From Bacillus sp. ISL-18 (GTDB lineage: Bacteria; Bacillota; Bacilli; Bacillales; Cytobacillaceae): 64,000 nt of DNA. The DNA lies in NCBI RefSeq assembly GCF_018613415.1, contig NZ_JAGGQG010000007.1:1-64000 (forward strand). Direction: 5' to 3'. Positions 43,849-52,139 of the stretch are shown one piece after another. Every line of letters starts with the position of its first letter. Position 1 is the stretch's first letter. A model generated the notes under the pieces. That model searched no databases and was not told the origin of the DNA. It saw only the letters and a program-made list of their open reading frames with translations. Both the position numbers and the translations under genes were made by a program.

Positions 43849-44700
43849 ATGACATATCCAGTAATTAAGAAAATTGATTACAATCCGTCTTTGAAAGGCT
43901 TGGCACACATATTCCCAGATATTATTTATTCACTCTCCCAACCAAAAGGTACGAAGATGACGATTATATCGCCGCAGTTTCCCGAAGACTCACAGGAAAA
44001 GTACCCATGTATTGTCTTCGTGCAAGGCAGTGGCTGGACTTATCCCAATATGTATTATCAAATTCCACAGCTCTCCCAACTTGCTGCAAAAGGCTATGTG
44101 ATTGCCACCATTACTCACCGGAACAGTTTGGAAGGAAATTCTTGGCCGGCCTGCTTTGAGGATGTAAAAACAGCAATCCGATTCATGAGAGCAAAGAGCG
44201 CGGAATATCATATCGATTCTGAGCGAATTGGGATTTGGGGTACTTCCTCCGGGGGAAATATGGCTTTGCTGGCTGGGCTTACAGCTGATGATCCTGCCTA
44301 TCGAACGGAGGAATATGCCGATTATTCGGATGGAGTTAAGCTGGTCGTGGATTGCTTTGGTCCTGCAGATTTGCTAAAGCGGGAAGCTCGGCTTGAAAAT
44401 CCTACTCCCGTCGATATTGCTCTGGCGGGAGGAAATCCAAAAGAAAATTTGGATGTTTTTAAGGATATGAGTCCCATTTACAAAGTAAAGGAAGGAATGA
44501 CGTATCCGCCATTTTTGCTGGTACAAGGAAATAACGATGAGCCGGTCCCATATGAGCAGAGTCTTATGATGTTCCATAAATTGTGTGACTGTGGAGCAGA
44601 TGCCCAAATGATTGAGGTTGATCATGGACCGCATGAGGGTACTTTCTGGAGTCAGGAATTATTGGATCTGATTTTTGGGTTTATCATCGAACGTTTATAA
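43849..44700 (+). CDS. Alpha/beta-hydrolase esterase of the xylan block
   Basis: A 283-residue esterase of the BD-FAE/lipase_GDXG-like group. The oxyanion loop VFVQGSGWTYPNMYY replaces the usual HGGGW, the nucleophile Ser is in IWGTSSGGNMALLAGL, the acid lies near LVQGNNDEPVPYEQS and the His in EVDHGPHEG. It probably deacetylates or deferuloylates xylo-oligosaccharides, given the GH10 gene 130 bases upstream. AGAGGTGATTTGAAT precedes ATG 43849. Strong terminator follows. Confidence 0.82.
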   Translation: MTYPVIKKIDYNPSLKGLAHIFPDIIYSLSQPKGTKMTIISPQFPEDSQEKYPCIVFVQGSGWTYPNMYYQIPQLSQLAAKGYVIATITHRNSLEGNSWPACFEDVKTAIRFMRAKSAEYHIDSERIGIWGTSSGGNMALLAGLTADDPAYRTEEYADYSDGVKLVVDCFGPADLLKREARLENPTPVDIALAGGNPKENLDVFKDMSPIYKVKEGMTYPPFLLVQGNNDEPVPYEQSLMMFHKLCDCGADAQMIEVDHGPHEGTFWSQELLDLIFGFIIERL

Positions 44701-44753
44701 AAAAATCACATGCCGTCTGTTTTCCATCTTTAGACTGAAAACAGACGGCATGT
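44700..44753. terminator. Bidirectional terminator
   Basis: ACATGCCGTCTGTTTT (44708-44723) pairs perfectly with AAAACAGACGGCATGT (44738-44753), a 16-bp stem. On the minus strand it is followed by ATTTTTTT, so it serves both the esterase and the EamA transporter genes. Confidence 0.85.
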
Positions 44754-44835
44754 TCTGCTTGTGCTATTAGCCAATGAATGTACGAAAAAAATAACTGCCC
44801 TTTTCCCTGTCACCTATTTTTTAAGCACTTAAATA

Positions 44836-44890
44836 GGATTCCTTATTGTGTAAAAGCACCCGTTAGCTTAAGTATATTTATTCACAAAAT
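44836..44890. repeat. Dispersed stem-loop repeat, copy 18 (3' half)
   Basis: AAAGCACCCGTTAGCTTAAGTATATTTATTCACAAAATTTT. The TGA stop of the EamA gene (44882) lies inside this block (TTTTGTGAATAAA on the minus strand). First copy after the repeat-free zone. Confidence 0.75.
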
Positions 44891-45805
44891 TTTACCTTTA
44901 TCATGAAAAGCACTATTATTATCATGTGACTCCTTCTTTATCACAGCTTCATTTTTTCCAATTATTACGCATATTACAACAACAATCGCTAAAACAATCG
45001 TAAGCCATTTAATCGATTCTCCTAAGAAAAATACAGAAAATCCAATCATTAAAAAGGGCTGTAAATATTGAATCTGTCCAACTCTTGCAATCCCTCCCAA
45101 GGACATTCCACCGTACCAAGCGACATATGCTAAAAATTGGCTTACAACAGCTAAATAGAACAAACTTATCCAAGCTTCGATTGGTGCTTGTAACATATCG
45201 ACTGATATGCTTAAGCAAACAGGAAATATAAAAAACGAGGCTCCAATTAATATAGCCCAAGCGATGACTTGCCAACTACCAAGCTCTTTTGATAGTTTTC
45301 CGCCTTCTGCATAACTTAATCCAAGTATTAAAACAGCTACAATGAGTGCAACATCTCCATTTTGTAATTGACCTAAACCTAAATACACGGCATAAAGAAG
45401 CACTGCTATTGCACCAATAATACTCGAAATCCAATAGCGTTTCGATGGGCGCTCTCCTCCACGCCACATAGCAAAACCAGCTGTCGCAAGTGGTAGTAGA
45501 GCCAGTTCAACTGCACCATGCGAAACGGGCAGTGATTTCATTGCAAATGTTGTTAATAACGGAAAGGCAAGTACAGCACCGGCGGCGACAATTCCTAAAC
45601 TTTTCAATTGTTTTTTATTAGGTAATGATTCTTTTTTTATAATAAAAATGAAACATACGATTATTGCCGCAATAACTGTCCTACCCAACCCAACAATTGT
45701 CTCACCGAAATAAGGGACAGCAATACGTGTAGCTGGTAATGTGAGACTAAAACAAACTATGCCAATAAAGCCGATCAGCATTCCCCTTTTAATATTGTTT
45801 TCCAT
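44882..45805 (-). CDS. EamA/DMT-family transporter
   Basis: A 307-residue protein with ten helices in two EamA halves (residues 8-140 and 150-285), e.g. GIVCFSLTLPATRIAVPYFG and LAVVSQFLAYVAWYGGMSLG. Members export amino acids or other metabolites. It is divergent from a MocR-type regulator, a pairing that usually means the regulator controls the transporter. AAGGGGGAATTTGA precedes the ATG. Its last codons come from a repeat copy. Confidence 0.85.
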   Translation of the reverse strand: MENNIKRGMLIGFIGIVCFSLTLPATRIAVPYFGETIVGLGRTVIAAIIVCFIFIIKKESLPNKKQLKSLGIVAAGAVLAFPLLTTFAMKSLPVSHGAVELALLPLATAGFAMWRGGERPSKRYWISSIIGAIAVLLYAVYLGLGQLQNGDVALIVAVLILGLSYAEGGKLSKELGSWQVIAWAILIGASFFIFPVCLSISVDMLQAPIEAWISLFYLAVVSQFLAYVAWYGGMSLGGIARVGQIQYLQPFLMIGFSVFFLGESIKWLTIVLAIVVVICVIIGKNEAVIKKESHDNNSAFHDKGKIL

Positions 45806-45949
45806 TCAAATTCCCCCTTCACAAACATTCAAATGTATTCCATAATCATGTTTAATAAGCTTATTAAACATGATTGTAATGGGTATCGACTCTTTTTAAT
45901 ACAGTAAAATTCCACATCTGTCATGGTACAGATACGAAGGAGAATCTAT

Positions 45950-47323
45950 ATGACTACAAAATATAGAGGTATTTTAGAATGGATGATGCAACAAATAAAG
46001 GATAAGCAGTTAAAAACAGGTGATAAATTACCTTCTATTCGGCTGCTCGCTGAACAATTTAAATGTAGTAAAAATACTGTTGTAAAGGCATTACTTGAAT
46101 TGGAACAACAACATATTATCTATGCTAAACCGAAAAGTGGCTATTACGTTGTTGATTATTACCAAACACCTAGTCCACAAGAAAATGATATTGATTTTTT
46201 ATCTGCTGGTCCGGATAAACGTATCATGCCTTATGAGGATTTTCAGCATTGTATGAATCAGGCAATTGACCATTATAAAGAACAATTATTTACTTATAGT
46301 GAGCAACAAGGACTTTTTTCTTTACGAAAGGAGCTTGCAACGTATTTACAACATTTACAAGTATTCACGAAACCTGAACGACTTGTTATTACTTCTGGCT
46401 CACAACAAGCGCTTCACATTCTATCCATCATGCCGTTTCCAAATGGGAAAAAGAATGTATTAATTGAGCAGCCTACTTACTTTGGTATGATAGATACCTT
46501 ACAGTTAAATAGGATTACAACGTTGGGAATTGAATTAACAATGGAGGGTATTGATTTTGAAAGGCTTGAGAACTTATTTCGAACCAATGATATTAAATTC
46601 TTTTACATCATTCCAAGATGCCATAATCCACTTGGGCATCATTATACAAATGAAGAAAAGAAAAAAATCGTTGCTCTTGCAGAAAAATACGATGTATACA
46701 TTGTAGAGGATGATTTCTTAGCAGAGTTAGATCCTGATTTAAAAGCAGACCCTTTGTTTGCGTATGAACCGAACGGAAGGGTCATTTATGTAAAGAGTTT
46801 TTCGAAGGTATTTTTGCCAGGGCTACGCATTGCCACTGTTGTGCTCCCTGAAAAAATGATTCCCACCTTCGTAAGCTATAAATTTAGCACAGATTTCACT
46901 TCATCGACCCTTTCACAAGGAGCATTAGAAATCTACTTAAAAAATGGTATGTTTCAATATCATTTAGAAAGCGTAAAGAAATTGTACCTAAAAAAAATGA
47001 AAACATTATTAAAAGCCTGTTCATTGTATTTACCGAACTATGTTCATTTTACAAAACCAAAATGTGGTTTTTATCTCACCCTCTTTTTGCCTTCACATAT
47101 AGATGTCAATAAATTGATTTACTTATTACATGAAAAACATATTTATGTAGACAACGCTTCTAGAATGTACTTACCTGAAAATAAACAACAAGCCATTCGA
47201 CTAAGCATTTCACAAGTAAATGAAGATAAGATACATCTCGGTATTCAACAATTAGCAACTTATATCACTGATATGTGTGAAAAAAAGAAATACAATCCAC
47301 TATTGTTTAAATCCTATCATTAA
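45950..47323 (+). CDS. MocR/GabR-type PLP-dependent transcriptional regulator
   Basis: A 457-residue fusion: GntR winged helix (residues 1-68; KLPSIRLLAEQFKCSKNTVV) and a class I aminotransferase-like domain with the PLP Lys in VIYVKSFSKVFLPGLRIA, the N-ring Asp in YIVEDDFLAELD and the Asn in PRCHNPLG. MocR proteins sense amines or PLP derivatives. I start at ATG 45950 (GAAGGAG at the right spacing), not at the upstream ATG. The target is probably the divergent EamA transporter; the effector is unknown. Confidence 0.9.
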   Translation: MTTKYRGILEWMMQQIKDKQLKTGDKLPSIRLLAEQFKCSKNTVVKALLELEQQHIIYAKPKSGYYVVDYYQTPSPQENDIDFLSAGPDKRIMPYEDFQHCMNQAIDHYKEQLFTYSEQQGLFSLRKELATYLQHLQVFTKPERLVITSGSQQALHILSIMPFPNGKKNVLIEQPTYFGMIDTLQLNRITTLGIELTMEGIDFERLENLFRTNDIKFFYIIPRCHNPLGHHYTNEEKKKIVALAEKYDVYIVEDDFLAELDPDLKADPLFAYEPNGRVIYVKSFSKVFLPGLRIATVVLPEKMIPTFVSYKFSTDFTSSTLSQGALEIYLKNGMFQYHLESVKKLYLKKMKTLLKACSLYLPNYVHFTKPKCGFYLTLFLPSHIDVNKLIYLLHEKHIYVDNASRMYLPENKQQAIRLSISQVNEDKIHLGIQQLATYITDMCEKKKYNPLLFKSYH

Positions 47324-47418
47324 AGTAAAAAAGACATCTTTGTATCAATGTTTCTAATCTATAATCAATTATTATTTAAAAATACAATTGATTTATAAAT
47401 ATTCTACAAATTTAAAAA

Positions 47419-47456
47419 AGTCTATTCCTTAATCGTGAGGAGGAATCGACTTTTTT
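47419..47456 (+). terminator. Rho-independent terminator
   Basis: AGTCTATTCCT (47419-47429) pairs with AGGAATCGACT (47441-47451, one mismatch), then TTTTT. It serves the MocR gene. Confidence 0.7.
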
Positions 47457-47517
47457 GGGTTGAACTCTGCGTAGCGGACAAAATTTCGGAAATATTGTTG
47501 GTACGTCTTAAAGCGTT

Positions 47518-47550
47518 TTTCTATTAACCTGCACCGTTAGCCGAATTGGA
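47518..47550. repeat. Dispersed stem-loop repeat, copy 19 (first hairpin only)
   Basis: TTCTATTAACCTGCACCGTTAGCCGAATTGGAAC matches the first hairpin with a decayed stem. Confidence 0.55.
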
Positions 47551-47637
47551 ACTTTCTCTAATATTTTTCTTCAGTTAATCAACAAAAAATTAAACCTTTT
47601 ATATTCTACTAGGTTTAGAATATCACAAAAAGGGTAT

Positions 47638-48189
47638 ATGTTATCTGTAATTAGAAGAACGGTATGGCAGATTATAAATTCAATAGATGAAAAACAGGCA
47701 ATAATAACAGGGAAAACGGAATATTCAATACTTGAAAAACTAATAAATGACAGAGTCGATCAATTCCTAAACAATTTTTTCCTTAGTTATTCAGATTACA
47801 AAGATGAAATGATCCTTCAGCAAAGAGAAATGGTAGAACATTTGTCAGTTCCGATTATTCCTGTAAATTCAATGCTTTCTGTTTTGCCTTTGATTGGTAC
47901 CATTGACTCGTACAGGATTAAAATAATTGAGGAAAAAATTTTAAATGATATAGCTAAATCTAGAATCCAGACACTTGTTATCGACCTTTCAGGAATAGCC
48001 ATGATGGAAAGGGATGTCATAGGTTACTTTGAAAAAATATTAGCTGGTATTTCTATGATGGGATGTAAAGCTATACTTACTGGAATCAGACCTGACCTTG
48101 TGAAGAAAATGGTTCATTCTGGAATAAGATTTCAACAAGATGCTGAAACTAGAGGCACATTACAAGAAACTTTAAAGAGATACCTTTAA
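47638..48189 (+). CDS. RsbR-like STAS-domain protein
   Basis: A 183-residue protein with a short helical N-terminus and a C-terminal STAS domain (residues 75-180). VIDLSGIAMMERDVIGYFEK and ILTGIRPDLVKKMV correspond to the RsbR stretches that hold the two phosphosites; the first is Ser (DLSG) and the second Thr (LTGI). RsbR paralogs build the stressosome that controls sigma-B. It is about 90 residues shorter than RsbR because the N-terminal sensor is reduced. No rsbS or rsbT is adjacent. AAAAGGG is close to the ATG. Confidence 0.75.
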   Translation: MLSVIRRTVWQIINSIDEKQAIITGKTEYSILEKLINDRVDQFLNNFFLSYSDYKDEMILQQREMVEHLSVPIIPVNSMLSVLPLIGTIDSYRIKIIEEKILNDIAKSRIQTLVIDLSGIAMMERDVIGYFEKILAGISMMGCKAILTGIRPDLVKKMVHSGIRFQQDAETRGTLQETLKRYL

Positions 48190-48337
48190 AGTAATTTGAA
48201 CAAGACACATTCTTTATAAAAAATAATCAAACCAAATGAACCCGTAAGAATTTTGAAAAAAGCAACACCCATTCATTTAGGAGTAAGAATAAGGCAACCC
48301 CGAAAAGTTGAGTTTAAAAATAAGCAGTTAACCAGCT

Positions 48338-48360
48338 GACCTCTATGGAGGTCTTTATTT
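48338..48360 (+). terminator. Small hairpin terminator
   Basis: GACCTC (48338-48343) pairs with GAGGTC (48348-48353), then TTTATTT; 150 bases after the STAS gene. Confidence 0.5.
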
Positions 48361-48395
48361 ATTATAATGCACTTTAAGTCAATTCATAAACTATT

Positions 48396-48453
48396 CCTTG
48401 TTAACAAACCTGACCCGTTAGTGCAACAAAAAAGGAACCATTATGATTCCTTT
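48396..48453. repeat. Dispersed stem-loop repeat, copy 20 (terminator-like)
   Basis: CTTGTTAACAAACCTGACCCGTTAGTGCAACAAAA, then hairpin AAAGGAA/TTCCTTT (48431-48437 with 48447-48453), followed by TTTTTTGTTGC on the minus strand. It lies 3' of the gene at 48468. Confidence 0.8.
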
Positions 48454-48467
48454 ACCAATGCAATAGT

Positions 48468-48938
48468 TTAAAATTTTCTTTTACCCTTTAATTCAAAAAG
48501 GTATTGAAACCAATACAGTAAAAATGCCTTAGAAAAGAAATAAAGGAAAAATTGAAAGTTATTAAATCGAACCAATGTATAATACCTAAATTTTCTTGAA
48601 AAATATGTGATTGGATAAGCAAAGGTAGCATTAATAATTCCATTGATTAAAATAAACCATATAAAATATCCGTTTGCCCATTTCAAAGACCACATAGAGA
48701 CTGCTAAAAATGGACCAATTTGGAATGGAAATTCCCCAAAGAGAGTGGATTTAGGTTTATTAAAGAAGACCCACCACCTTTGTTTTTTCCCATATCGTGC
48801 ATGAAGCATTTCTACGATTAAAATAAGGATGGATGCAGGTAGAAATTTTTTTATGTTGCGTGACCCTAATAAGGGTAGTGTTAACCATGATAGTAAAACC
48901 ATAACAACATTAACTAATCGTTGAATTTTTATTGTCAT
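48468..48938 (-). CDS. CBO0543-like multi-pass membrane protein
   Basis: A 156-residue membrane protein, paralogous to the gene at 15435: KKQRWWVFFNKPKSTLFGEF, PFQIGPFLAVSMWSLKWANG, LVRFNNFQFFLYFFSKAFLL. Four or five helices. AAGGGGTGATG precedes the start. Unknown function; the pair suggests an expanded family in this genome. Confidence 0.65.
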   Translation of the reverse strand: MTIKIQRLVNVVMVLLSWLTLPLLGSRNIKKFLPASILILIVEMLHARYGKKQRWWVFFNKPKSTLFGEFPFQIGPFLAVSMWSLKWANGYFIWFILINGIINATFAYPITYFSRKFRYYTLVRFNNFQFFLYFFSKAFLLYWFQYLFELKGKRKF

Positions 48939-49045
48939 AGTTTCATCACCCCTTCTTAAAGTATAGATTCCCCTTTTCTCGGTAAATTATCTGCTATCGG
49001 TTATTTTTTAACTTTGAAAAAAGCCTGGTGGGAACTTTTTTAGGA

Positions 49046-49073
49046 CAAAAAAGACTCCCCACTAGGGAAGCCT
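49046..49073 (-). terminator. Rho-independent terminator (minus strand)
   Basis: GGCTTCCC pairs with GGGGAGTC (two G-T pairs), then TTTTTTGTCC on the minus strand. It serves the gene pair at 49099-49396. Confidence 0.6.
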
Positions 49074-49098
49074 TACACTAGAATAGTTTTATTTTTCT

Positions 49099-49396
49099 TT
49101 AGCCATACTTAGCGGTGTAACACCCACCATCAAACCAATCAACCTGCCATTTCTGCTTACAGCTATGACAGACTATCGTAAATGTGTCGCTTAAAGTTTT
49201 TGTTTAAGATCCGAAGTAAAGCCTCTAACACTTTTTCCTTCAAATCAAAATCATCCCTTGTTAATTCCATTAATTTAATTTCCCCAGTCCTTAATTGCTT
49301 GGTGATAAGATTTATATATCTCTCATTAATATCAATTAGTTTCTCTTCAAGAAACATACATTGTAACTCGTCTGCAATCAATTTTTCTATCTTCAT
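49099..49396 (-). pseudogene. Helical protein with zinc-ribbon tail, frameshifted
   Basis: The first frame starts at ATG 49396 (CTTGGAGGTAATCAA upstream) and gives 77 residues (MKIEKLIADELQCMFLEEKL, KEKVLEALLRILNKNFKRH), ending at 49163. An overlapping frame continues FTIVCHSCKQKWQVDWFDGG then CYTAKYG to a stop at 49099, with CxxC and a later Cys like a zinc ribbon. Together they look like one protein of about 105 residues with a frameshift near 49190. If not, the 77-residue ORF is the gene. Confidence 0.5.
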
Positions 49397-49546
49397 TTGA
49401 TTACCTCCAAGAATAGGTATTCGCCCTATATAATACACAGGTTTTGAAATTAGGTACCTTTCCTAAAAAGTTTTCTTTTTAAATTTGAATTATTGGCAAA
49501 AAAATCTACATAATAAATTTATAATTTAAAATAGGAGTTGCTTAAA

Positions 49547-49714
49547 ATGACAATTTATAAAAAAGTTGAAAGTATCTTGGGGGTTGATGTACGGGCACGT
49601 CATAAAAATCTAGACAATAAAAATTATGACCCTTTTAAAAATCCATTAATTCACAAACAAATAAAGGGTAATGAACATGTTCCACTTCATATATCTAAAT
49701 TATGGGGAGATTAA
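49547..49714 (+). CDS. Small hypothetical protein (55 residues)
   Basis: AGGAGTTGCTTAAA precedes ATG 49547. The product (MTIYKKVESILGVDVRARHK, then NEHVPLHISKLWGD) is soluble and basic. No family recognised, but the ribosome binding site and composition are good. Confidence 0.55.
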   Translation: MTIYKKVESILGVDVRARHKNLDNKNYDPFKNPLIHKQIKGNEHVPLHISKLWGD

Positions 49715-49722
49715 TTTCTCCA

Positions 49723-49812
49723 TTATGAATCCTTCATTATTTTGAAAATGTAAAAAATTATTAAAAAGGTTACTCCTATAGAAATTAATAACGGGGTAGA
49801 AATTACACTCAT
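49723..49812 (-). CDS. Small single-helix membrane peptide (29 residues)
   Basis: ATG 49812 follows GGTGATAATT. The product is MSVISTPLLISIGVTFLIIF plus YIFKIMKDS: one membrane helix with a basic end. Convergent with the 55-residue ORF. Confidence 0.45.
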   Translation of the reverse strand: MSVISTPLLISIGVTFLIIFYIFKIMKDS

Positions 49813-50061
49813 AATTATCACCATTCAATATTTTAGGGAATAAAAACCGCTCTCTTGAAGGCTTATTTTATCCTATTTTATTGTATCCATGCTGAATTGA
49901 TAATAATTGAGGTGTTATAATCGAGGGGTTAGTTTCCTTCTGCTTTTATTAGTGCCATCAGACGTATAATTAATCATTTCAGATAAGAATTATGAATGTT
50001 TAATGAAATTTAAGTATTTTAAAGTATTTTTTACCTACTGTAGTGCATGTTTGTAATGTAA
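49813..50061. other. Spacer without recognised genes
   Basis: AT-rich and non-coding; nothing recognisable before the repeat at 50062. Confidence 0.4.
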
Positions 50062-50095
50062 TGAACTTAAACTATTCTGCAACGTTAGTGGAAAA
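50062..50095. repeat. Dispersed stem-loop repeat, copy 21 (first hairpin)
   Basis: CTTAAACTATTCTGCAACGTTAGTGGAAAATC. It cuts off the zinc-ribbon remnant next to it. Confidence 0.6.
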
Positions 50096-50200
50096 TCTAA
50101 GTTCCAGCCACATCCGTTGCACCAAATCGGGTCAGCATGATAATCAGCTTCTATTTTAAATCATTAAGTATACTCACATTTACAAACATTTTATACAAAA
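50085..50200 (-). pseudogene. Fragment of a paralog of the zinc-ribbon protein at 61678
   Basis: A minus-strand frame reads KIEADYHADPIWCNGCGWNL, closely matching KVEGDVGADPIWCNICGYNF in the intact protein at 61678-62022. It ends within five codons, at the start of a repeat copy, and the upstream CKCEY part is in another frame. Truncated by the repeat or by recombination next to it. Confidence 0.55.
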
Positions 50201-50312
50201 AATATTTCTACCTTTATTTAAAATTAAAAAAAGAGTTGGCGTTGCAACTCCTTAAACTTAGCAGGTTATTTACATAAGATAGAGAATTATGTTGTATTTA
50301 ATTCCTATTATT

Positions 50313-50597
50313 TTAATGTAGAAAGCTCCATCCAGTTTCATAAACACTTTTATTATTCCAAGTAGTTTGCCAATAACCCACAGAACCTACTGGTTCTAAT
50401 TTTGGCGACAATATAATGCTGAACATACGTCCTCTATTACCAAGCTCAAGATAGCGTTTATGTCGTTTCAAAATTTGCTCTTTACTCTCTGAACCTCCAA
50501 GATGCTGCATCATTTCTGGAGCGTTTAAACGAAAAAGTAAATCAAGGTTATTATCCTCCCAAGGCATTATCTGAATGATATTGTTACTTGTTGACAA
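50313..50597 (-). pseudogene. GNAT-family acetyltransferase, N-terminal half only
   Basis: A frame from TTG 50597 (AAGGAAA upstream) reads IIQIMPWEDNNLDLLFRLNA, PVGSVGYWQTTWNNKSVYE, TGWSFLH and then stops. In intact relatives TGWSVLPEFQGRG follows, the acetyl-CoA loop, so the C-terminal half is lost. Confidence 0.65.
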
Positions 50598-50671
50598 ATT
50601 TCCTTCATCCCCTCACTACTTAATTACTTATTCTTTCTTTATGAAAGCTAAAAATCCTCTATTAATTGATA

Positions 50672-50745
50672 TTTTGTTGAACTAACCTGCCTCATTAGTT
50701 ACGTAAGGAAAAGATGCTGCCACAGCACCACCTTCACTTACACAA
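50672..50745. repeat. Dispersed stem-loop repeat, copy 22
   Basis: TTTTGTTGAACTAACCTGCCTC-ATTAGTTACG, then GATGCTGCCACAGCACC. The second hairpin is TGCTG/CAGCA. Confidence 0.7.
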
Positions 50746-50841
50746 AAGCCCCCCTCAGTCGAATAACAAAAAGTTCCACCCGATTCTGAGAGTATGCTAT
50801 ACTGCTATACTGTCCTTTGGATTTTATTAGGGGGATGAATA

Positions 50842-50949
50842 ATGAAATTCAAGGAAAAGAAAAAGAATATCACCACCGATGTACCGTACAGAGAACGAGA
50901 CTTCCTTCAAGAATTTATGAATGAGAAAGCAAAAAAAGAAAAGGAATGA
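50842..50949 (+). CDS. Small basic protein (35 residues) or start of a broken gene
   Basis: ATG 50842 follows TTAGGGGGATGAATA. The product is MKFKEKKKNITTDVPYRERD, then a Lys-rich tail ending in TGA (50947). Past the TGA the same frame stays open 66 codons to 51150 (YSFDFPSEMGTERLCTFVHD, NPYAFWQRVNGKDCEDPRKL), so it may be the N-terminus of a gene with one nonsense codon. Confidence 0.45.
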   Translation: MKFKEKKKNITTDVPYRERDFLQEFMNEKAKKEKE

Positions 50950-51196
50950 AAATATCCGCTATTTCATTCTGATCGTTATTCCTTTGATTTCCCTTCTGAG
51001 ATGGGGACTGAAAGGCTGTGTACATTTGTACACGACAGCAGAATCGCAAAAGCAGGAGAGTTCATCGATAAGTGCGAGAATCCTTATGCCTTCTGGCAGA
51101 GAGTTAATGGGAAGGATTGTGAAGACCCCCGAAAACTATACACCAATTAAATTACACCGTCGAGGATTGGAGAGAGGACAAAGAAACTCTCATTAG
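50921..51196 (+). CDS. Possible membrane-anchored protein overlapping the previous ORF
   Basis: A 91-codon frame in another phase has a basic start (RKQKKKRNENIRYF), one hydrophobic helix (FILIVIPLISLLRWGL) and a basic C-terminus (KLHRRGLERGQRNSH). It competes with the frame of 50842-51150 for the same DNA. Which is real cannot be settled by eye. Confidence 0.4.
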   Translation: MRKQKKKRNENIRYFILIVIPLISLLRWGLKGCVHLYTTAESQKQESSSISARILMPSGRELMGRIVKTPENYTPIKLHRRGLERGQRNSH

Positions 51197-51373
51197 ATTT
51201 AGTTGATTTTCCAGCTCCTTTTTTCACACTGAAAAAGGATAGCGTCCCTAATTGTTTCATATTTTTTTAACCCCCCGTACTTATTTTAGTTTAAACTTTT
51301 TACTTTGTTTGTTCCCATAGGCATTCTTCACTTTTTTCTTTTACTAAACCACCCAGTTTGAAAAAGAATTTTT

Positions 51374-51925
51374 CTATATTGGAGTAAGTTTCTTTATTAT
51401 AAAATAAACTATTTGGGAGAGTACAAAAAACCCAATAAATGAGTAAGTATGTGTCCAGTTATGTAAAGCAAACATCTGCCCTTTTATAAATAGAGGCTCT
51501 ATTATATATGAAAAACATCCAGATAGTAAAAAGGAGAAAACCAAGTAGGTTTTAAAAGTTTTCGTGTACTGGTACATAAACATAAAAGAAGTTGGAATTA
51601 CTGTCATATCAGCAGGCAATAAAGGAGGTACTGTCGGTAACAACTTATCTGGATAACCCCATAAAATCATGTCTCCCCCAATTACATCGGTTATCGAAGC
51701 GAAAATTGCCCAAATTAAGCCATAACTGAGGATTTCAAAAGTTCTTTCCTTATCACGAAATCTTATCCATATAAGCCATGGTATTGTAGCTGAGATCAGC
51801 AGTAACCACCACTGCCAAGTAAATAGGTCATCATGGAACCAGTGATTAATTGAAATATCCCTCAGAGTTTCTCTTACCTTTTTGACATCTTCAAAAGTCG
51901 GATATTTCAAAAGTTTACACTCCAT
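51374..51925 (-). CDS. CBO0543-family membrane protein
   Basis: A 183-residue protein with about five helices. WQWWLLLISATIPWLIWIRF, KERTFEILSYGLIWAIFASI, DKLLPTVPPLLPADMTVIP and FMFMYQYTKTFKTYL fit CBO0543 family proteins, multi-pass proteins of spore formers with no known function. The start lacks an obvious site. Fourth protein of this type in the window. Confidence 0.7.
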   Translation of the reverse strand: MECKLLKYPTFEDVKKVRETLRDISINHWFHDDLFTWQWWLLLISATIPWLIWIRFRDKERTFEILSYGLIWAIFASITDVIGGDMILWGYPDKLLPTVPPLLPADMTVIPTSFMFMYQYTKTFKTYLVFSFLLSGCFSYIIEPLFIKGQMFALHNWTHTYSFIGFFVLSQIVYFIIKKLTPI

Positions 51926-52024
51926 ATATCACAATTTATACTTTCTTAATTTATCCATCAATTCTCAATATATTCATAAAGTAGTCTGCATATATGAAGA
52001 ACAGAGCTTAATTTATAAATTTTC

Positions 52025-52130
52025 TTATTGAGCTAAACTGTCTGATAGTTTAAGTACAACAAGTCACAATCTTACTTGTGAAAAAGGAAAAATGGCGACC
52101 TTCTTCTTAAAGTATCGTACAGGATATTCA
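52025..52130. repeat. Dispersed stem-loop repeat, copy 23
   Basis: TTGAGCTAAACTGTCTGATAGTTTAAGTACAACAAGTCACAATC, then GGCGACC...AAGTATCGTACAGG. It closely resembles copy 1 at 210-312, including GAAAAAGGAAAAATGGCGACC. Confidence 0.65.
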
Positions 52131-52139
52131 ATCTTTTAT

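Larger units (their letters stand above)
47324..47637. other. Spacer between the MocR and STAS genes
   Basis: It holds the terminator at 47419-47456 and a repeat fragment at 47518-47550; no further gene is supported. Confidence 0.45.

Noticed and set aside
50842..51150. Selenocysteine read-through at TGA 50947
   Set aside because: No SECIS-like hairpin or sel genes seen; a nonsense mutation or two separate ORFs is simpler.
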